The translations under genes were made by a program, and so were the position numbers. From positions 1,240,001 to 1,304,000 of the forward strand of contig JAMXBD010000110.1 of assembly GCA_024138025.1 (NCBI GenBank): 64,000 bases of DNA. The letters are read 5' to 3'. Below are positions 1-10,810 of the stretch, in pieces (the first letter of the stretch is position 1; the number at the start of each line of letters is the position of its first letter). This stretch comes from Combretum micranthum (taxonomy: Eukaryota > Streptophyta > Magnoliopsida > Myrtales > Combretaceae). A model generated the notes under the pieces. The model did not search any database and was not told the DNA's origin. It was given only the letters and a program-made list of their open reading frames with translations.

Positions 1-454
1 AACTGATTCTAATCCAAGGTTCACATTATGGGCTCTTGTCCCTTGATTTTGGTCTCTCAACTCTTAAATCATCTGTGAAATGGTTCAGAGTCTAATTGAA
101 AAAGTCAACGTGTTTCCAACACATCTCCTGGTTTCATACCAATAAATGGCAAAGATAGTCATTGCAGGGTTCTCAATACTTGCAAGAACTGATTTTGTAG
201 TTCCACCTCTATGCATTAGATGCAGTTTGCTATGTACTATATATCTGTTATCCTTTTTCTTTTACTATAGCCTAGTATCCATGTTCTTCCCTGGGGCATT
301 TCTCCTCTTTAGCTGTTTTTGGTTTGAATTTTTGCATGTGTCATGCGCTGACAAAATTACATTTTATTGAATTCCTGATTTTTCATCTTATCATATATTT
401 CAACATTTTATGCTATGGCAAGTTAAAAATATGATTCATTTTTTTTGTACTCAG
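1..454 (+). other. intron sequence of the Claspin-like gene, upstream of the first visible exon
   Basis: No acidic or conserved coding stretch is visible. The segment ends in a T-rich tract and a TCAG acceptor at 451-454, directly before a clear exon. That exon starts with the third base of a split codon, so an earlier exon must lie upstream, most probably outside the window. I cannot exclude a short exon here. Confidence 0.6.
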
Positions 455-2328
455 TTCCGAGAATGATGAGGAGGATAATGACAAAGAGAATGTTGATCCA
501 CGTCCAGGCCAAGCCATCAACTTCAGTTTGTCTCCAAAAGGGGATTACCTGAAGAATTTTCTTGATGATGAAGCTGAGGAAGAAGATGACAGTGACAATG
601 ATCCAATGCACTCTCAAGAAATTGATGAGGAGGATGAAATGGAAGACGCTGAGGAACTTAATAAGATGATAGCTACTAACTTCAAAGAAACTGGTTTAGA
701 CAGGGAAAAACGCAACCAACTTCACCAGAAGTGGCTTGAACAACAGGATGCTGCTGGAACGGAGCATCTCTTACAAAGACTAAATTTTGATTTAAAGCAG
801 AGAGAAGCCAACTTGCTTCAGGATGAAGAAGATGGGGAGGAGCAAGAAGATGATGTGAAAGAAGAGTTCAGTGATGGAGATACAGAAGATTTGGCTCCAG
901 CAAATTCTGCAAGAATTAATTTGCGAAGAATAAAGCAAATGATACCACAAATGTTTACAGACAAAGATGATCTATATGTATCATCTGATGACGAGGAATC
1001 TGATAGGAGGCATACAAAGCAATCTCTTTGTGAGAAAATTGTAAGTTCTTTCTGTAGCTGTACGGATATATGAATATCCAGATTGTATTTCTCCATCAGC
1101 ATTCTGAAAAGTTGCTGACGTTTGAAATGCCCGCACTTTATATTTTTAGCATCATGTCTCACTTGGGTTTTTTTGGGTTATGGTGGAACAGCAAAGAAAG
1201 CCTACTCTTTTGTCACCTGCAGAGGATGAAAGCACTAAAGATGCTTTTCAGCTTATAAAAAAGTTGAATATTCCACAAGATTCAAAGAAGAGAGCCAAAC
1301 CACCGAGTAAGGATTGTGGGATTAATGTTTAGAAGTTCTATGCTTAAACATTTATTAAATCAACTAATTCCTAGACCTGACATTTTCCTCGCAGCCCATT
1401 ACAGCATGCTTCTTACAGGAGGGAAGACGAATGGCCTAGAAAAGGTGTCCTACTCTTACTGCCTCTTTCAAGTGCTAAATTATTTTTAAAATGTTTGACA
1501 GGCTAATTGCATTAAGGTGAAAAATTGTGTACATTGCTGGATCATTTTGGAATATTGACAAAATAGACTGGGACAAAGTTATTTAGGAGTTCAAATTTCA
1601 GGCTTACATTGGTCATTATCGCTTGGCTCTTTTCTTCGAGATTGAAAAATTAATGAAATGGATGCAAATGATGTGGTTTTATTAGCCAACGTTGTTGTTA
1701 AGGTTCAAGGTAGCATTGGATTATTGAATGGTTTCATTTATGACATTGCAGTCATCCTTTTTGGGTCGGGCATCAAATTCTCTGCCATCTTCAAAGAGAA
1801 ATAAAACAAGCACAACTCGATTGTTTGTCTTTGGACGTGATGATAGCAATAGCAGGGATGCAACTTTGGCATTGGAAGATCCTCCTGAAATGGTAAGATA
1901 TGAATGATGAGCTCCTTTTCTTGAAGGAGAGTTCTCTGTCATGAGGCACTAAATCAATATTCATTCTTGGATATGATCACATGATCATAAACATTTAGTT
2001 GGTTTGATTTTATTTTGTTTAACTTTATATGGTGCTTAAATGTTGGAATGGTTTTTCAATTGTCATTTAACAAATGCTATTGCAGGTTGAAGAGGAGATT
2101 CGGCCTACCAAGGCTCCATTAGCCAAATTCAGCAGCTCACAGTCAAAGATTTCTACACAAACCACAAGGACGACAGAAGTGAAATCATCAGCTTCACTAT
2201 ATGACGTATTGAGGCGTTCCTCAATGAAATCTGACCAGTGTGTTAAGGAAACTATAGTTGATAAGACTGAATCTATATTTGCTGCATTCAGATTAGAAAA
2301 GAGTTCAAGAAACGGGCGGGTCCTTTAA
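455..2328 (+). CDS. Claspin/MRC1-like DNA replication checkpoint mediator, 3' part (5 exons)
   Basis: Inferred exons are 455-1040, 1192-1306, 1395-1444, 1752-1892 and 2086-2328 (stop codon included). All introns are GT-AG and all phases agree, giving about 377 codons. The first visible exon is very acidic (runs of E and D) and contains FLDDEAEEEDDS, the DEAEESDDE-type signature of the MRC1-like domain of Claspin and yeast Mrc1. An LHQKWLEQQD helix follows, then INLRRIKQMIPQMFTDKDD. The C-terminal exons carry HYSMLLTGGK, SSFLGRASN and the tail ending SSRNGRVL. Claspin/Mrc1 travels with the replication fork and links the replisome to the ATR-CHK1 checkpoint kinases in the nucleus; in plants this role is inferred by homology. 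The 5' exons are missing because the window cuts the gene. The assignment rests on motif recognition, not on a search. A decayed copy lies at 13535-15297. Confidence 0.75.
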
Positions 2329-3186
2329 ACCAATAATGTGAAAGATAATGTACATTATCTTTTACTTACCAATCAAACTGTGTAATTTGTGAATGAGTTG
2401 TTAGCTTCATGATGAAAATGTAATCTGGGTGCTGAAGAAGAAAGGCTGCATAATGAGATTCATTTGAGCAATAAAATATGCCAATCTGCACACCTATGTC
2501 AAGTTTTTTTATTGACTTGTACACACATATCTGTAAGAATTTCTGAATTTGTTGGATGCTTTGCTAGTTCATGTAGTAAAAGAAGTGGGCCAAAGACACA
2601 ACGACCTTGCTGGAGAGACACCATACCCCTTCGCTTGCAAATAGAGCACTTGAACTAGAAGATTCATTCCTTTCTTAGAAGTGTGGAAGAACCGGAAGTG
2701 GAAGTTTGGTTTAGAAAGGTTGAAGATGAACAGAGAACATAGATAAAGGACAAGTTTTCATAGAGAAGGCTGGGGCAATGGGAAAGTCACTATACAATGA
2801 GAGAGGGTAGTGGAAAATTTACTGTAGAAGTGAAGGATGCGACCCCTTTGTTTTGAATCCTTGGGTTAATTTTCTCGCTTGAGTTGTCCATGTGCCGACA
2901 AACTCGAACACGTCAAATCAACTAGCAAAGCCGTAAAAAATTGTGCCAGTATTTGTATGGTCCGTGCAATTTACTCAGCCTTCTGCGATTGATGATTTGT
3001 GGTTGATATTGAATGCCTTGAAATGTGTATGCAAGGGGGCAAGAATATAACTCTATACGCACAAGGCAATTTTGAAATTCGAATGGATAAAGTAACAGTT
3101 AGAAGAAGTGTAGCCGCCACTTGGAAGCTTGGTCAATATGCGTATCATCTCTTTGGTCCAAGGGCTAAATAATACTTCTTAATATA
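2329..3186. other. 3' UTR of the Claspin-like gene and intergenic DNA
   Basis: A consensus AATAAA polyadenylation signal at 2470-2475 lies about 140 bp beyond the stop and is the best candidate 3' end. The remainder shows no coding region that I can support. Confidence 0.5.
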
Positions 3187-4025
3187 TAGATGTCGTCACG
3201 ATTTGATTTGGGTTTGAAACTGGATTTAAATTACTAGTTCTCGATTCCAAAAATGGTAAAATCGAAACTAGATCCGTGAGAGTCAGTTCGGTTCTCATGG
3301 TTCTTTTTCGGTTCTAAAGGAACCGAGAACCATGAAAAAAAATAGAAAACCAATTAAGTAATTTACTTAATTTAACTAAGTAAAAATGTAAAATAAATTT
3401 TTAACTTGAAATAACATTGAGCCTAACAATAATTATTTATAGTATTAATTAAAAGAAATTCTATAATTATGTATTTATTTATATACAATCACTTGTATTT
3501 TTTTAGTCGTTATATTAGCAATGTGACATTATAAAATATTCAAGATACAAATAATTCCTAATAACAAAAAACGAATCACACATTATTAAAAAAGAAAGTC
3601 TACTTTGATTAAAAGTCTGTATAAATTTAATAATATATGATTTTAAACGTATTTATTACTTGTGTTGTTAATAAAAACACATTAAATATTGTAAATAGGA
3701 AATAAATTTTTTATTATTCATGCGAAAGTAGTTTTAAATATTTGTTTTATAATTACAAATTTTTATAATCATCTTTTCTATTTTTCTTACTTTTTTTTTT
3801 ATAATTTTTATGGTGTAGAATAGTCGGTTCTGCTGGTTCTTGAATTGGTGGTTCTAAAACAGCCGGGTCATGCTGTTTTTAAGGATAGAACCGTAAGGAT
3901 CTGTTAGAATCGACGGGTCCTCTACCGGTTCAGACTTACCATTCCAATGCCAGTTCCTGAATCAGGAACCGTCGATGATTGGTCAGGTCGGTTTTCGATT
4001 TGGAATCGACCCGTGATGATGTCTA
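3187..4025. mobile_element. non-autonomous TIR DNA element, family A copy 1
   Basis: The ends are inverted relatives: the left end starts TAGATGTCGTCACG and the reverse complement of the right end starts TAGACATCATCACG. Both subterminal regions are rich in GGTTCT/ACCGG-type words, around an AT-rich middle with no reading frame. A related copy lies at 62439-63378. No clear target-site duplication is visible, so the superfamily is unassigned. Confidence 0.5.
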
Positions 4026-5050
4026 TTGGCATATTTGACTTTTGTTACACCAAACTAGGAAAACCTTAGCTTAATGTTAGGGTCTAAGTCTTTGCAACTC
4101 TTTTATAACAAGGCTTCGATTTTTGTGTATATTATGTATGGTATAGAAGTTTTTTTTCTTTTTCCATGTATATTTCTTATTATTGCATTTTAGGGCACAC
4201 TATATTTTTCCTCTAAATCCTAGGGAATCAAGGATACATATAAAGCTCTTTATGGGTTTGGATATTTTTATGGGTTTAAGCTCTTAGTTACCACTTAATT
4301 GCACATGTCCAAGAAACTCATTCTTTTCTCATAGTTGTATTAGGATATTAATAAAAATATGTTTATTTCCTTTTGAAGTATGCATGTATACTTGTTCACT
4401 ACCGATTACTTTGTTATTTTGCTCGTCTTATTTACAATTCTATATGTCCTTGTGGAGACTTTAGAAATGAGTATATGCTTGCTTATAACTGTAGAGGCAA
4501 ATAATAAGTGTCGCATGGCCAAAGAGTTCTAGTGAGCATCCCGTACTGTGACACTTAGTCTCACTTGCTACTCAACCCACTCCACCCTTAACATGTCTAA
4601 TTGAAAATTAAGTGTAGACCTTATGTGGTCCAACTCGTTCCTACACATCTAGCACACAGACCTTCTTTGCTTAGTAATTATTGTCCGGACTTGAGAAAGG
4701 CCTTGTAAAGATCGTACTTGGTCTCACCCTTTAGCATGTTTGCTTTGTAACTTGTGAGAATCTTGTTTAATCTAACTGGTCACTTCACTAAGCATTTGGT
4801 GACTCATGCTCAACACTCTATTAGCAAGTGTTGTAGCGAGCCCTTGAATGTCATATGAACACTTATGGTAGATCGGCTAAATCTCTGGTTAGACTTTGTC
4901 ACAAAGTCTGAACATTTAAACCAAAAATCGAAGCAGGGCTCTCCCTTAGATGTTTCAAAGCCCATATAGAGCTACGTCTCCTTGTTGATCAGTCATCAAC
5001 AAGAGTAAGGCTCTAAGCCCAAGGCTGGTCTAAAGAGCTCCCACATGTAG
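4026..5050. other. intergenic DNA, nothing recognised
   Basis: Unique-looking, moderately AT-rich sequence without an extended reading frame, recognisable repeat ends or RNA gene. It may be an eroded LTR, but I see no paired terminus. Confidence 0.3.
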
Positions 5051-5860
5051 ACAAGCCTTTGATAGTTATTAATGATTTAATTTGGATTAGAAATTTTCCA
5101 AACCATTAAACTATGGTTTGATTTGGTTCGGATTACGGATTTGATAAAATTCTAATATAACATTTTATATAATTTTGTAAGTGATCAACTTGATTATTTA
5201 TGATTTTAACAATCATAACGTCAATAAGATTTCCGGAAGACTACTCACTTTGAAATGGCTTGCAATTTGGTAAATAAAAATTAAAAGAAAAATTACTTTT
5301 GAGATCAAATAATAAGTGCATAACCGCAATATGCCATAATAAAATTGAATAATCATAACATATAAGGAATTAATTTTATCGTAATTTCTTCGTGCTACAT
5401 TAGGGTTACATGTTTCAAGTTTTGTGTCTGTGATTGTGTTTTTCGATTGTGTCATGTTGGTGTTGTCTTGTTTTGATGTGTTAAAAATCTTTGTCCTAGA
5501 ACTGTCAAAAATCATAAAAATACCATAAGGACTATAAAACAAAGTCATTGAAATATTACATCACTTAGCACTGGTGGGTACTAGTTTAGCACAATTAATA
5601 CACAACAGGGTGAGAGATAAAAATGAATTAGTTTGGATTGAACTTTTGTTTCTTATTTATTGATTTGATTTTATATTTTGAAATGGTTTATTTCGAATAT
5701 ATGTTGTGGTTTAGATTATCATCTAGATTGAATCATAATCTGTTTGGCGTTTGGTGGAAGCTAATAATTTGAGCCGCTTGAAAAAAACTGCAAATTCAAT
5801 CCAGTTTGGTTTTGTTTACAATTTGATTTGGTTCGACTAGAATTTTCACCTATCCCTAGG
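5051..5860. mobile_element. relic of a hAT-like non-autonomous element
   Basis: Both edges contain the words TTTGATTTGGTTCG (about 5109 and 5822). The right edge ends CACCTATCCCTAG, which resembles hAT termini of the CTAGGGATAGGTG type seen in many plants. The left terminus is not recognisable, so boundaries are approximate. The 111-codon minus-strand reading frame inside (5213-5548) looks fortuitous. Confidence 0.3.
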
Positions 5861-6065
5861 GAAACCAAGTGTTTTACTTAAACTTACTGGGGTGAAGCTA
5901 GCTTATGTCACTTTGGTATCCTAAGTTACTTATTCAGTTAGATAATTAACATAATTTATGTAGGCCCAAATTAGTACTTAAACTATACTAGTCTACACTT
6001 ATTATGTAATTAATTGTATGACTAAGAATTATTAAAACATTTGATTATAACTACTTTTATTTATT

Positions 6066-6216
6066 ATTTGTTAATATATATATATATATATATTTTAAAA
6101 TCCGTCCGCACAGAGCGAATTTGGTTCTTACAAATTGGTTTTAGACTTGTTCGGCCTGAGTAAAGGGGCATCCTCTTCTATTATTATTATTATTATTGTT
6201 GTTGTTGTTGTTGTTG
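6066..6216. repeat. microsatellites (TA)n and (ATT)n(GTT)n
   Basis: A TA run lies at about 6073-6093, and an ATT run followed by a GTT run at about 6180-6216. The apparent 64-codon reading frame across them is repeat-encoded poly-I/poly-V. Confidence 0.85.
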
Positions 6217-6713
6217 TTCTCAAACGTATTTTTACAACTTGTTATTTATCAAGAAGATCGATTTGGTTCTTAACAAGACTTGATCTGAGATTGCCATTCA
6301 AATTATTTGATTTTATGTTTATAATTTGAAAATTCGGTTCTTCATGAACAAATATAGAGAATCAAATTCTATCGAAAAAGTTAAAGTCTCAAATCACATT
6401 AAAGAACAAGTTCTGGATGGATTCAGACCTATTCAATAAATGAAAGTTTAGTTTTTGTCAATAATACTTTGAGTTTCGTGATAAACATTTAAAGATTAAG
6501 ATGAGCACTTCAAGACATTGAATTATTTCTCGAGAAAAATAATCATCAATTTCAATAATCAAAGCTTACTAAATTAAAAATACACACGAACACCATTACC
6601 CCATAGGCGTATGGGTTTAGTTGTGGAGGTTATGTAAACATCATATGAGGATTGAGTTACATGGCCTAAGAGGAATGATATATTATAGCATGTTAGGGGT
6701 ATGTAAAAAAGAA
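6217..6713. other. intergenic DNA, nothing recognised
   Basis: AT-rich DNA with no supported gene, repeat end or RNA. Confidence 0.3.
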
Positions 6714-7065
6714 GGGGTAAATTACATTGAAGTATCATATCATTTGGGTTAAGTTCATTTGAAGTTACAATGTTTCGATTTGTTTAAAAAAGGTGATACT
6801 GTATAGAAAGTAAGTTCATTTGAGGTTACAATGTTTCGAATGGTTAAAAAGAGATCATAATATTTAGAGAAGTAAGTCAATTGAAGTTACCATTGACACG
6901 TGTTATAACGTGCTGGATCATCTGAGTTTTAATTTTAAATATTTCTTTTGTTAACACGTATTAATTGTGACCACAATTGACCCACTTCTTTAAAAGTTAT
7001 AATCTCTTTTTAATCACTCAAAATGTTGTCACCTCAAATGTTATGATATTTTAGTGTAATTCACC
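6714..7065. mobile_element. MITE with inverted ends and internal direct repeats
   Basis: The left end GGGGTAAATTACATTGAAGT and the reverse complement of the right end (GGTGAATTACACTAAAATAT) match over most of 40 bp. Inside the left half, a unit of about 60 bp starting AAGTTCATTTGA is repeated (about 6752 and 6809). It is about 350 bp and non-coding. The superfamily is uncertain because no clean target-site duplication is visible. Confidence 0.55.
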
Positions 7066-8128
7066 AAAAAAAGTACATAGGGAGAAGAAGCAAACAATCT
7101 CAACCTACTCAAGTACACATATGATAAGTGAATAACCTATAAAGAGTCAAATCTTATTAGACTTGATGAAGGAAAGTTGTGACAAAATTCTAGTAGCATG
7201 ATAACGTATATTCTAAATTTCAAAAGTTAAATGAAGAGAGACACTGATATTTATAAAATTTGGTCGTCATGTTGTTATAAGTCCCTTTTAGTTAAGGATC
7301 TTAAAATGGGCTATCTTATGGACTTGGGTCCATTAGGGGCTTCTTTAGTACATTAACCTTGTTGAGAAAAAATGGAGCACAAATAAATTGATCCAACATA
7401 GCTTATTCTAAACTCATTATCTAAATCTTCCTTGATCATGTAAAATAATTGAGTTTGATCCACTAAACCCTATCATTAAATTTTAAAGAGCCATGTTAAA
7501 CTAGATAATAAAATCCAAGTAAATACTAGACTTAAAGTCCAAAATAAAAGAACTTCCCTTTAGAAACACTAATCAAAATTAAACAAGTACATCATAAGCA
7601 CCATTAAACCTTCATTTAAGCTTCTTGAACACGTTCAAATTTTTAGAGAATTGAACTTGCCAATAAAAGTGTTTTTGATTTGATAAAAGGTTGATGAAAT
7701 GGGTTTTTGGAGTTTGATTGAAGTTTATGAATGTGTTCTTAATGATTTGAAGTTATGATTAGGTGCTTAGTTTGTTTACGAAAGTGTTCTTGATGATATT
7801 AGAGTGTTGGATACTTTAAATGTAGCTTTGATGCATATTTAGATGTTTGTTACATGTAACTTCATGAACTATATAAATTATCACATGAACACATTAATCA
7901 ACATTAACATCATCAAAATCAATCTAATTCCTCCATTACATGTTATGACACAATTATTCATATACATATCCATGTACATTTTCATTTGATTCTCAAATCT
8001 AACCCCGTTTTCATGTATCAATATCTTAACCACGAAATCACATTTTTAATAAATCATACATACCATACATGGACATGTACATATACCATACATGTACATG
8101 TACATATACATGAAACCACAAGACATTT
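7066..8128. other. intergenic DNA with a palindromic ACATGTAC cluster
   Basis: No gene is supported. At 8056-8112 the words TACATACC, ACATGTACAT and ATATACATG recur and form overlapping palindromes. The rest is AT-rich unique sequence. Confidence 0.4.
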
Positions 8129-8512
8129 GGCTCATTCATTTCACTAAATGGGATAAGAGGGGAATGAAATTCCAATTCAAAAATTCAAAGGGAATGTAAT
8201 AGGGTTGTAATGGTAATTACAATGCTCACTTAGTGTAAAAAGTAAGACAAGTAATTATTAGAGTAAAAAGTAAAATATCTATTATACCCCTCTGTATTTA
8301 TCACAGAGAAACGATAATTGTATAGGTGTTATTTTCAATTCAAGGGTATTTTATGACAAATTGACAAATACACCAACAATTTATGAGGTGGAGACATGAA
8401 TTACTATTTATCATTTTACGTAATAGTCATTCTTTTCAAGTGAACTCTATAATATCAATTTTACGTCAAACGAGAAAGACATGATATCTATTCATGTCAA
8501 GTGAACGGACTC
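8129..8512. mobile_element. candidate hAT-type MITE
   Basis: The left end GGCTCATTCATTTCACT resembles the reverse complement of the right end (GAGTCCGTTCACTTGACA). This fits the GAGCCCGTTCACTTC class of plant MITE termini, also seen at 13917-14212. A second similar end at about 8430-8443 makes the right boundary ambiguous. Confidence 0.35.
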
Positions 8513-8518
8513 TTATAT

Positions 8519-8858
8519 CATGTTTGGTATGCATGAATGAACCCAAAAAGGAATCATGATTCTGGGCTCCATTCCCTTTCCCATGTTTGGATGCATCATT
8601 AGAAACCAGAATTGTGCTTCATTAGAATCAACGATTTCGGTTTTGAAAGAATGTTACTAATTGCATGTAATATAATTACTTTTTTATCCTATTGCTATTC
8701 ATAACTAGCATTTATTGAGAAGGACATTTCTGACAAAGATATCCTATAGCCATTCCATTCCATGTACAATTCAAAACATAGGAGTGAAGTTATTTCGGAA
8801 CCTATTCCATTCCAATCTAAACCATTTCATTCCAAATCATTCCGGTGTACCAAAGATG
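8519..8858. mobile_element. MITE with CATGTTTGGTATGC-type ends
   Basis: The left end CATGTTTGGTATGC matches the reverse complement of the right end (CATCTTTGGTACAC) at 11 of 14 positions. The inside is non-coding and rich in CATTCC/GGAATG words. No matching flanking duplication is seen. Confidence 0.45.
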
Positions 8859-9828
8859 ACACTAAGAATCCATCGCCAACATCTTAAATCGTTCAAACTT
8901 AATTCAATTATGATTAAACATAATATATCATAAGTAATATCACATATCACAACGATCGATTGGACTTAAATACAAAGGAAATAGATCATCTACCCTATTA
9001 AAACTTCATCTTAACTCCTTTGCTCCAAGTAAAACCAACCACCATCTCTATATACCCCAATACATTACTACTACACTTGACTCACCTTCACACAATAAAT
9101 TAATACCTAACGACTTGTCCAAATCTATATATGAGAGGAATATACTAAAGACGTATTGACTGGGGCTTCATATCTCAAAATTGATCGACATTGACCTTAC
9201 TTTGACAAATAAAGCTCCACATCATTTGAGAGAGGAATTTTAAGCTCAATTTCTTTTTTTAATGGTCCAAAATTCCAATAAATCAAGCAATCTCTAACAA
9301 CTAAACCTGTCTGTTGGATTGAATATATTCTTAAATATATTACATAAAAAGATCTTACCGAGACTCCTTTAAATTCCTGATCCAATGCATTAATACTTTC
9401 ACATCGATTTTCGGTTGAGTCCATTGAAGCCCAAAAACCACTTAATACCCCTACATGGCTCACGACATATGTAAGAGATAAAGAGAGTTTAGATTTTTAT
9501 TTTTATTTTCAAAGTCTGATTCAAAAATATACCTTTACCTCTTTATTCCTTATACGTAGCCAATTAGCCTTGATATTTTTAAAGGAAGCTATTTAATTGC
9601 CCTTAAGAAAATATCATTTTTTCCATTAACTAAAATATTTTCAGTTGTTTAATTAGGTTAGGTTCATTTTAATAAAATTGACCTTAGAAATTTCATAATC
9701 GAAAAAATTCTACCTATCTATTTTGTTGAAAAATCATATATTATTTTTATTTTAACTAAATGGCATTTTACTACTCACTAGGAAAGGCAAAATAATATTA
9801 GCATTGAGAAGTTGGCCAACCAGTTAAG
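8859..9828. other. intergenic DNA, nothing recognised
   Basis: An 88-codon minus-strand frame at 9197-9463 matches no family that I know. Its composition does not stand out from the surroundings, so I do not call it a gene. Confidence 0.3.
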
Positions 9829-10030
9829 GGTCTATTTGTTTCATATTTTTTCTGATTGTTTTGTCATCTTATTTTTATTATTTTCAAACAAATATTTGTT
9901 AAGAAACAGATACAGATAAAAAAATATTTTTACTTATAGAAAGATTAAATAGATCAGATATAAATAAGAAACATATGCAAATCAAATATAAATAAAATAT
10001 AAATGAAAATCATATAATCCAATCTAACCG
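9829..10030. mobile_element. MITE remnant related to the one at 21375-21593
   Basis: It starts GGGTCTATTTGTTTCATA and contains GAAACAGATACAGATAAA and AAATATAAATAAAATATA. These words mirror the ATCTGTATCTGTATC and ATCTAAATTTTATC words of the element near 21400. The right terminus is not clear. Confidence 0.3.
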
Positions 10031-10810
10031 TAAAGCTCTTTACATAATTTTTCTACCTATTTTTCTTACTTCTATTCTTTTAAACTTTTACTATTATTAT
10101 TATCTATATTATTAAAAGATTCTTGAATTATTGGAGTAAAAAAAAAAATACACCAAAGTATGACAATAATTCCCCTTTCTTTCTTTCTCGTTTCTATTTT
10201 CTTTCTTTGTATTTTTATTTGCTCCAAAAATAACTATTTTTACTTTTTTTTTTTTTACACATAAAGTACCGGTGTATCATATTTTAGTATTATTAAATTA
10301 AATATGTTTAGTAATATTGTTTCATGAATTTTTATGGACTTATCAAACGTTTGCGTGCATTGTGCAAGGAGTGAAAAAAATTACAGTTCTGAAAATTACA
10401 AAAGTGGAAATCTTTTTCGTAGACCTCCAAAACAAACGGTGAGTAAGCATATGAGGTTGTCCGGTACTGGATACGTGTCACCATGCCAGACATTCTTAGT
10501 AAAATCCAACTTAAACCGACCCGTTCACTTCACTCTCGGAAGAAATCGGCTTTTTTCACCTGAAAAATCGAGTCTTTGCCCTAATCCTCCATCCACACCA
10601 GCAGACCCAAGTCAACATTTAATAACGCTCTCACTTTCCTTTCATTTTCCTATTGAAATCCTCGACTTTCCTGTCATAATCTGCCAAATCTAACCTTAGA
10701 TTAATCAAAGATCAAGTCTTATTTTTTAAAGTTTTTCTAAATCTTCATAGTCCTACAATACCCTGTTTCGTAAATTAACACTGCCGAACTAATCTGATTC
10801 CACTTCTTCA
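10031..10810 (+). promoter_or_regulatory. upstream region and probable 5' UTR of the At1g75140-like gene
   Basis: AT-rich DNA with poly-A (10139-10149) and poly-T (about 10243-10255) runs gives way at about 10500 to a more CT-rich leader that reaches the ATG at 10811. No TATA element can be assigned with confidence. The 119-codon frame at 10334-10693 crosses this leader and resembles no protein. Confidence 0.35.

Noticed and set aside
6135..6329. 64-codon frame with poly-I/poly-V
   Set aside because: Encoded by ATT and GTT microsatellites.
9197..9463. 88-codon minus-strand frame as a small gene
   Set aside because: No recognisable family, no splice or promoter support, and composition equal to the flanks.
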